A stretch of DNA of 64,000 bases from Pelomonas cellulosilytica (GTDB lineage: Bacteria; Pseudomonadota; Gammaproteobacteria; Burkholderiales; Burkholderiaceae_C), in assembly GCF_021353265.1 (NCBI RefSeq), contig NZ_JAJTWU010000010.1, positions 186,001-250,000 on the forward strand. The letters are read 5' to 3'. The translations under genes were made by a program, and so were the position numbers. The notes beneath the pieces are model-generated. The model searched no databases. It saw nothing but the letters and a program-made list of their open reading frames with translations, and was not told the DNA's origin. Positions 59,901 to 64,000 of the stretch are shown in pieces; the first letter of the stretch is position 1; each line of letters starts with the position of its first letter.

Positions 59901-61072
59901 ACGACGCGGGCGGCGGCAGCGCCGGTGCCGACGTGGGCGGCCTGCTGCCCGGCCACATCGCACTGCGCAGCCAGGCGCTGAAGATCGGTGGGCGCCAGCT
60001 GGGCCGCGTGTCCGCGGTCGTGTCGCGCGAGGGCAGCCTGTGGCGGCTGAACGTGGACGCCGAGCAACTGGCCGGCCGCATCGAACTGCGCGGCGTGAAC
60101 CTCGACCGCGGCCAGGTCGACGCGGTGCAGGCGCGGCTGGTGCGGCTGTCTCTGCCGCGCTCGGAGGCCGAGTCGGTCAGCGAGCTGATGGACCCCGGCA
60201 AGGCGGCGGCCAGCAGCAGCCCGCTGCCGTCGCTCGACATCGAGGTGGACGACTTCGAGCTGCGCGGCAAGCGGCTGGGCCGGCTGGAGGTGCTGGCGCA
60301 GGCTCCGGCCGCCGCGCGCGACTGGAAGCTGGAGAAACTGCAGATCCAGTCGCCCGACGCGCAGCTGACGGCCAGCGGCCGCTGGGGGGGCGATGCCACC
60401 GGCCGGCGCCGCACGCAGTTGGACTGGAAGCTCGACATCGCCGATGGTGGCAAGCTGCTGGAGCGGTTGGGCCAGGGTCAGAAGGACAGCCCCATCCTGC
60501 GCGGCGGCAAGGGCGTGCTGGCCGGCCAGGTGGGCTGGGACGGCTCGCCGCTGGCGCCGCACTACGCCAGCATGGCCGGTGCGTTCAACATCCAGCTCGA
60601 CACCGGCACCTTCCTGAAGGCCGAGCCGGGTGTGGGCCGGCTGCTGGGCGTGCTGAGCCTGCAGTCGCTGCCGCGGCGCTTCCTGCTGGACTTCCGCGAC
60701 GTGTTCGCAGAGGGTTTCACGTTCGATGGCGCAACGGGCGACGTGAAAATCGCCGCCGGCGTGGCGCGCAGCGACAACATCCGCATCCGCGGCCTGCAGG
60801 CCGCCGTGCTGGTCGAGGGCAGCACCGACCTTGCCGCCGAGACGCAGGCACTTCGCGTGGTCGTCGTGCCGGAGGTGTCGGCCGGCGGCGCGTCGCTGGC
60901 CTATGCGGCCATCAACCCGGCCATCGCGCTGGGCGCCTTCCTGGCCCAGCTCATACTGAGCCGCCCGGTGGCCGCGGCCAGCACGCGGGAGTTCCACATC
61001 ACCGGTACCTGGGACGACCCCAAGGTTGAGAAGGTGGAAGGGCTGGCGGCCCGGGCGGCCAGCGCCCCGTAG
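56990..61072 (+). CDS. YhdP-family (AsmA-like, DUF3971) envelope protein
   Basis: 1360 residues, one of the longest genes here. An N-terminal membrane helix (WALLLLALLWGLGVVAWSVLH) is followed by a very long periplasmic beta-rich region with AsmA-type repeats, for example ELRIGRLDVQSGGWMPRMELGDVSVLDPAGRTALRLPRVSAVL, and at the end the YhdP motif LLGVLSLQSLPRRFLLDFRDVFAEGFTFDGATGDVKI. These bridge proteins move phospholipid between the membranes. No SD is seen; GTG 56990 is the first possible start and a later GTG in the ...NVSDYFS... stretch is an alternative. Divergent from glnE; followed by the amidase gene after 9 bp. Confidence 0.9.
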   Translation: MPHVPLDNVSDYFSAAFHHCSRVTHWPLRLCWVGLRWALLLLALLWGLGVVAWSVLHWAILPHANDWRPWLEKEASKALGVELRIGRLDVQSGGWMPRMELGDVSVLDPAGRTALRLPRVSAVLSAQSLVVLQPRFSQLLIDAPELTIRRDAAGRIYIGGIDVDGSDPADTGTTEASLDWLFSQPELAVLRGRVRWIDDQRKDARPLELSALNFIMRNGLRSHQLRLDATPPADWGRRFTLMGQFTQSLLKRPAEFQHWSGQLYADLPYADLSQLRRHVALPFQLSEGDGAVRAWGQVKDGQPVSATLDVALRTVRLKLLESAPELNLDHIQGRLDLTRAKDRLSLQAHQLGFVSGDGVIWPRSDWGVSLQLGPADQVLGGEVNAQRLDFALMAQIAQRLPLGERTHQLLAELVPQGVLTALIGQWQGALDAPRSYRVKAQLDGLALAARANEQDGHVGRPGVRGASLELDANERGGSARLEVHEGDVTLPGLFEEPVLPITRLSTQLLWQLPQPGAKGGGDVELKLRDLQLQTPDLSGEFDATWRRPAGATTPGFLDLSGKVQRLAATHVARYMPRQLPATRSWLARALLAGEARGIGVRLKGELADFPFDAPRSGGVFRVGFQAQGVTLAYVPAAEPGGTSSWPVIDGVDAEMVFERGSMQIKEGHGRLMGYELSNVNGGIQDLQHGRVLALDGSGRGAGADLLRFVRSSPLDEWLGHALSNASAQGPTALKLGLNIPLDDSNQTTLKGQLQLGGVDLKLRPELPPLAGARGRIDFDRRGLQLAGMTARLLGGDAGIEGGSQRDGSLRFAVQGQATADGLRRATELGAVARLAQAASGQAAYRFQLAVGKEGQTELSVASSLQGLALDLPAPARKDADAALPLRLLIAPTGSGHDEVRLEVGAGAAPLLQAQLQRDVSGAGSQVLRGALAVQDKLPALPAAGVLLQANVAALDLDAWQQRLGALAGGADDAGGGSAGADVGGLLPGHIALRSQALKIGGRQLGRVSAVVSREGSLWRLNVDAEQLAGRIELRGVNLDRGQVDAVQARLVRLSLPRSEAESVSELMDPGKAAASSSPLPSLDIEVDDFELRGKRLGRLEVLAQAPAAARDWKLEKLQIQSPDAQLTASGRWGGDATGRRRTQLDWKLDIADGGKLLERLGQGQKDSPILRGGKGVLAGQVGWDGSPLAPHYASMAGAFNIQLDTGTFLKAEPGVGRLLGVLSLQSLPRRFLLDFRDVFAEGFTFDGATGDVKIAAGVARSDNIRIRGLQAAVLVEGSTDLAAETQALRVVVVPEVSAGGASLAYAAINPAIALGAFLAQLILSRPVAAASTREFHITGTWDDPKVEKVEGLAARAASAP

Positions 61073-61081
61073 GATCGCGGC

Positions 61082-61876
61082 ATGAAGATCGCCGCCCTCC
61101 AGATGGTGTCAGGCCCCGAAGTGGCCGCCAACCTCGCCACCGCCCGCCGGCTGCTCGACGACGCCGCGGCGCAGGGCGCCCGGCTCGCCGCGCTGCCCGA
61201 GTACTTCTGCCTGATGGGCCAGCACGACCGCGACAAGTTGGCCATCGCCGAGACGCCGGGCCAGGGGCCCATTCAGGCCATGCTGGCCACGGCAGCGCGC
61301 GAACTGGGCCTGTGGATCATTGGCGGCACGCTGCCGATGCGGGCAGATGCCCCGGACCGCGTGCGCAATGCGACGCTGGTGTTCAGCCCCGACGGCCGCT
61401 TGGCTGCACGCTACGACAAGATTCACTTGTTCGCCTACGACAACGGCCGCGAAAGCTACGACGAGGCACGCGTGCTGGAGCCCGGCACGGCGCCGACGGT
61501 GTTCGACGCCGGCGGGCTTCGCACGGGTCTGTCGGTCTGCTACGACCTGCGCTTCCCGGAGCTGTTCCGCCGCTACAACCCGTGTGACCTGGTCGCCGTG
61601 CCGGCCGCGTTCACTTACACGACCGGCGAGAAGCACTGGGAGCTGCTGCTGCGCGCCCGCGCGGTGGAGAACCAGTGCTACGTCATCGCCCCCGCCCAGG
61701 GCGGCCGGCATCCCAACGGCCGCCGTACCTGGGGCCACAGCATGGTCGTGGACCCCTGGGGCGAGGTACTCGCGGTGTTGCCGGAAGGCGAAGGCGTCGT
61801 CTGCGCCGACGTCGATGTCCAGCGACTCGCCCAGGTGCGCCAGCAGCTGCCGGCTCTGGCCCACCGCAAACTGTGA
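61082..61876 (+). CDS. Carbon-nitrogen hydrolase (Nit1/deaminated-glutathione-amidase-like)
   Basis: 264 residues. The nitrilase-superfamily triad is intact: Glu40 (LPEYFCLMG), Lys113 (KIHLF) and Cys153 (VCYDLRFPELFR), plus NQCYVIAPAQGGRHPNG. The sequence is of the Nit1 group, which removes the amide of deaminated glutathione as a repair function, but omega-amidase or other nearby activities are not excluded. 9 bp after the YhdP-like gene; its TGA overlaps the GTG of the MFS gene (GTGA). Confidence 0.92.
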   Translation: MKIAALQMVSGPEVAANLATARRLLDDAAAQGARLAALPEYFCLMGQHDRDKLAIAETPGQGPIQAMLATAARELGLWIIGGTLPMRADAPDRVRNATLVFSPDGRLAARYDKIHLFAYDNGRESYDEARVLEPGTAPTVFDAGGLRTGLSVCYDLRFPELFRRYNPCDLVAVPAAFTYTTGEKHWELLLRARAVENQCYVIAPAQGGRHPNGRRTWGHSMVVDPWGEVLAVLPEGEGVVCADVDVQRLAQVRQQLPALAHRKL

Positions 61877-63165
61877 GCGCCGCCGTCGCCCCGTCGGCCG
61901 CCCGAGCCTGGCTGGTCATCCTGCTGGTGGCCGTGTCCGGCTATGGCAATTACTACTGCTACGACGCCATCGGCCCGGTGGCGGACCTGCTGCAGCAGCA
62001 GCGCGGTTTCAGCGACGCGCAGATCGGCCTGCTGAACGCGATCTACAGCCTGCCGAACGTCGTCATGGTGCTGGTCGGCGGGCTGCTGGTGGACCGCTTC
62101 GGCGCGCCGCTGATGACGCTGGCGACGGCCACGCTCTGCCTGGTCGGCGCGCTGCTGACGGCCTTCAGCCCCGATTTCTACGGCATGGCGGCGGGACGGC
62201 TGCTGTTCGGTATCGGCGCCGAGACCATGGGCATCGCGTCGCTGGCGGCCGCGGCCGACTACTTCCACGGCCCCGGCAGCCGCGTGGCGCTGGCCATGGC
62301 CTCGCTCCTGGCTATCGGCCGGCTCGGCTCCTACAGCGCCGACATGTCGCCCACCTGGTTCGCCGGCGCCTATGCGCAGGGCTGGCAACCGCCGTTGGTC
62401 ATCGCCGCGGTGATGGCCGCCACGTCCTGCCTCGCCGCGGCGCTGTACTGGTGGGCCGACCGCGGCCCGCGCCGCGCGGGGCAGCTGCCGACGTCGCAGC
62501 GCGCCGAGGCTTTCGTCTGGCGTGACCTGCTGCACTTCGGCCGCGCCTACTGGGTGATGCTGCTGCTGTGCGTGCTCTGGTACGCCGTGATCCTGGCCTT
62601 CCGCAGCACCTTCTCGATCAAGTATTTCCAGCATGTGCACGAGCTGGACCTGGCCACGGCCGGCGAGATGAACAGCTATGTGTTCCTGGCCGCCGTCGTC
62701 GCAACCCCGGCCTTCGGCTGGCTCTGCGACCGCCAGGGCCGCTACGCCCCGTTCCTGGCCTTCGGTGCGCTGCTGCTCCCGCTGGCGCTGGCCATCCTGG
62801 CGCTGACGCACTGGAACCTGTGGATCACGACGGTGCTGATCGGCGTCAGCTATTCGCTGGTGCCGGCCGTCATGTGGCCGCTGGCGAGCCGGCTGGTGTC
62901 GGCGCAGCGCCTCGGCACGGCGATCGGCCTGATGTGGGTGGTGCAGAACGCCGGCGTCGGCGGAGCCAACCTCGTGGCCGGCTGGCTCAACGACCGCGCC
63001 GGTGCCAGCGCCGCCAACCCGGCGGGCTACGACGGCATGATGCTGTTCTTCGGCACGGCCAGCACCTTGGGCCTGGCCTGCGCGCTGGCGCTGTGGTGGA
63101 CGGCCGGGCGCCGCCACCACGAGCTCAGGGCCGCAACGTCACCAGGTCACGCAGCAGCAGGTTGA
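61873..63165 (+). CDS. MFS transporter
   Basis: 430 residues, about twelve membrane helices. The MFS loop 2-3 motif is at VGGLLVDRFGAPLMTLATATLCLVGALL, and the middle loop carries ADRGPRRAG. Other marks: GRLLFGIGAETMGIASLAAAADYF, and the C-terminal VSYSLVPAVMWPLASRLVSAQRLGTAIGLMWVVQNAGVGGANLVAGWLND. Start GTG 61873 overlaps the amidase stop codon by 4 bp. The family is closest to eukaryotic-like MFSD1/oxalate-formate type transporters in appearance; substrate unknown. Its last 41 bases overlap the convergent lipoprotein. Confidence 0.9.
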   Translation: MSAAVAPSAARAWLVILLVAVSGYGNYYCYDAIGPVADLLQQQRGFSDAQIGLLNAIYSLPNVVMVLVGGLLVDRFGAPLMTLATATLCLVGALLTAFSPDFYGMAAGRLLFGIGAETMGIASLAAAADYFHGPGSRVALAMASLLAIGRLGSYSADMSPTWFAGAYAQGWQPPLVIAAVMAATSCLAAALYWWADRGPRRAGQLPTSQRAEAFVWRDLLHFGRAYWVMLLLCVLWYAVILAFRSTFSIKYFQHVHELDLATAGEMNSYVFLAAVVATPAFGWLCDRQGRYAPFLAFGALLLPLALAILALTHWNLWITTVLIGVSYSLVPAVMWPLASRLVSAQRLGTAIGLMWVVQNAGVGGANLVAGWLNDRAGASAANPAGYDGMMLFFGTASTLGLACALALWWTAGRRHHELRAATSPGHAAAG

Positions 63166-63679
63166 TGTTGGCGCGCAGCACGCGCTCGTTGGCCAGGCGC
63201 AGCCGCTCCGACGGCGACACGATGGCCTCGGTGAAGCCGGCCTCGTCGGTGTTGGCGATGCGCCGCTCGTAGACGGTGCGGCCGCTGGACTTGTCCACCA
63301 GCGCATAGCGCACGGCAGCCCCCACCGTGACGCCGGCCACCGGGATCAGCGGCTGGTCCAGCGGCAACAGCTGTGCCTGCAGCTCGAAGCGCGGTGCCGG
63401 CTCCGGCGCGGGCGGCTTCATGCCGACGGCGTAGAGCGACTCCTCCAGCGCCTGCTGCAGCGCCTCGGCACTGACCTGCGAGCCCCACCAGCGGCCCGTC
63501 ATCGCGCCGCCCTTCACGGGCGCCACGGCGACCTGGTGAAGTAGCGCCTCGGGCACCCAGCTGCGGATCTGCAGCGCATCCACCGGCGTGACGGTCATCG
63601 GCAGCGGCTGGCTGGGCGTGCCGCAGCCAGCCAGCGCGAGGGCCAGCAGCACGGCAGGAGCAAGGACGAGGCGGCGCAT
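63125..63679 (-). CDS. Lipoprotein of unknown function
   Basis: 184 residues with a lipoprotein signal (LLALALAGCGTP, Cys19), then a compact beta-rich domain: VPEALLHQVAVAPVKGGAMTGRWWGSQVSAEALQQALEESLYAVGM, and VAGVTVGAAVRYALVDKSSGRTVYERRIANTDEAGFTEAIVSPSERLRLANERVLRANINLLLRDLV. The alternation resembles LPS-assembly or ABC-transport auxiliary lipoproteins, but I cannot name it. It overlaps the MFS 3' end by 41 bp; the sensor kinase gene lies upstream, same strand. Confidence 0.8.
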   Translation of the reverse strand: MRRLVLAPAVLLALALAGCGTPSQPLPMTVTPVDALQIRSWVPEALLHQVAVAPVKGGAMTGRWWGSQVSAEALQQALEESLYAVGMKPPAPEPAPRFELQAQLLPLDQPLIPVAGVTVGAAVRYALVDKSSGRTVYERRIANTDEAGFTEAIVSPSERLRLANERVLRANINLLLRDLVTLRP

Positions 63680-63747
63680 GGGTCCCCCATGCTAGGTCGA
63701 ACGGTCGGGCCTGGCGACGCGAATAGCGCGACCGCGGCCGGGCTTCT

Positions 63748-64000
63748 TCAACCTTCGGACACGGGCGGCAGCGTCAGCCGGGCGCGCAGGCCGGGACCGC
63801 CATGGGCGTCGAGCAAGTCCAGCCGCCCCCCGTGACGGGCGGCGATGTCGGCCGCGATGGCGAGGCCCAGGCCGCTGCCCGCGGTACGCATGGATTGGTC
63901 GCCACGGCGGAAGCGCTGCATCGCCGCCGGCCGCTCGGCAGGTGGGATGCCGGGGCCGTTGTCCTCGACTTCCAGCCAGGAACCCTCCTCATCGTTGCCG
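63748..64000 (-). CDS. Sensor histidine kinase, C-terminal end (gene continues beyond window)
   Basis: The last 84 codons of a kinase transcribed leftwards: LEVEDNGPGIPPAERPAAMQRF (N/G1 box), GSGLGLAIAADIAARHGG (G2 box) and a final RARLTLPPVSEG. They make up the end of an HATPase domain. The HisKA, sensor domain and likely response regulator are to the right of the window. It is 68 bp from the lipoprotein start. Confidence 0.9.
   Translation of the reverse strand, partial: GNDEEGSWLEVEDNGPGIPPAERPAAMQRFRRGDQSMRTAGSGLGLAIAADIAARHGGRLDLLDAHGGPGLRARLTLPPVSEG

Overview
The window is about 64 kb of dense, high-GC chromosome with almost no low-coding stretch. Gene content points to a betaproteobacterium of the order Burkholderiales, probably near the Rubrivivax / Leptothrix / Roseateles group. 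The reasons are creBCD, a kdsD-kdsC-lptC lipopolysaccharide block, glnE head-to-head with a YhdP-type giant protein, PEP-CTERM and rhombosortase-type surface sorting, a biotin ligase without a DNA-binding domain, and GC-rich palindromic intergenic elements. This placement is inferred from gene content, not from a marker-gene tree. I see no rRNA, tRNA, CRISPR array, insertion sequence or prophage.

Layout. 1-9.3 kb: a truncated epimerase, a sugar-acid dehydratase of the IlvD/Edd family, an orphan Anbu proteasome-like protease, nadC with an FAH-family hydrolase, an RlpA-like lipoprotein, an SDR, and two tandem membrane GGDEF proteins. 9.3-18.7 kb: a secreted M13 peptidase, a MOSC protein, a LysE exporter with a MocR regulator, an AraC/VOC pair, then a surface-protein patch with two PEP-CTERM proteins (a beta-propeller and an Hcp-fold protein), a lipoprotein and a PAP2 phosphatase. 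18.7-25.9 kb: kdsD-kdsC-lptC, an SDR, a DUF5916 outer-membrane protein, a glycine-rich RRM protein and a multi-pass membrane protein.

25.9-27.4 kb holds the most interesting element: a retron-type reverse transcriptase. Its upstream gap can fold into a 17-bp closing stem (two G-U wobbles) around two further hairpins, the layout expected of a retron msr-msd RNA. 27.4-33.3 kb: marC, creB-creC-creD with an exact CreB site (TTCAC-N6-TTCAC) straddling the creC stop codon, and a GMC oxidoreductase. 33.7-45.6 kb: a B12-type radical SAM protein with an orphan ParA ATPase, an M16 double-domain peptidase, an AEC transporter with a PAS histidine kinase, topB, and a SET-domain protein behind a structured leader.

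45.7-54.1 kb: birA, a SPOR protein and a subtilisin with a GlyGly-CTERM-like tail. Three kilobases further on is a rhombosortase, the enzyme type that processes such tails. Between them lies a tightly coupled VOC-ArsR-unknown-EamA operon. Next comes a partner-switching module (FHA-SpoIIE phosphatase, STAS antagonist, RsbW-like kinase). 54.1-64 kb: glnE with an in-frame palindromic insertion in its linker, the YhdP-like protein, a nitrilase-family amidase coupled to an MFS transporter, a lipoprotein and the end of a sensor kinase.

Several convergent pairs (11961-11980, 18036-18055, 36460-36474, 47081-47127, 63125-63165) overlap at their 3' ends, so the segment is compact and antisense transcription at gene ends is likely.
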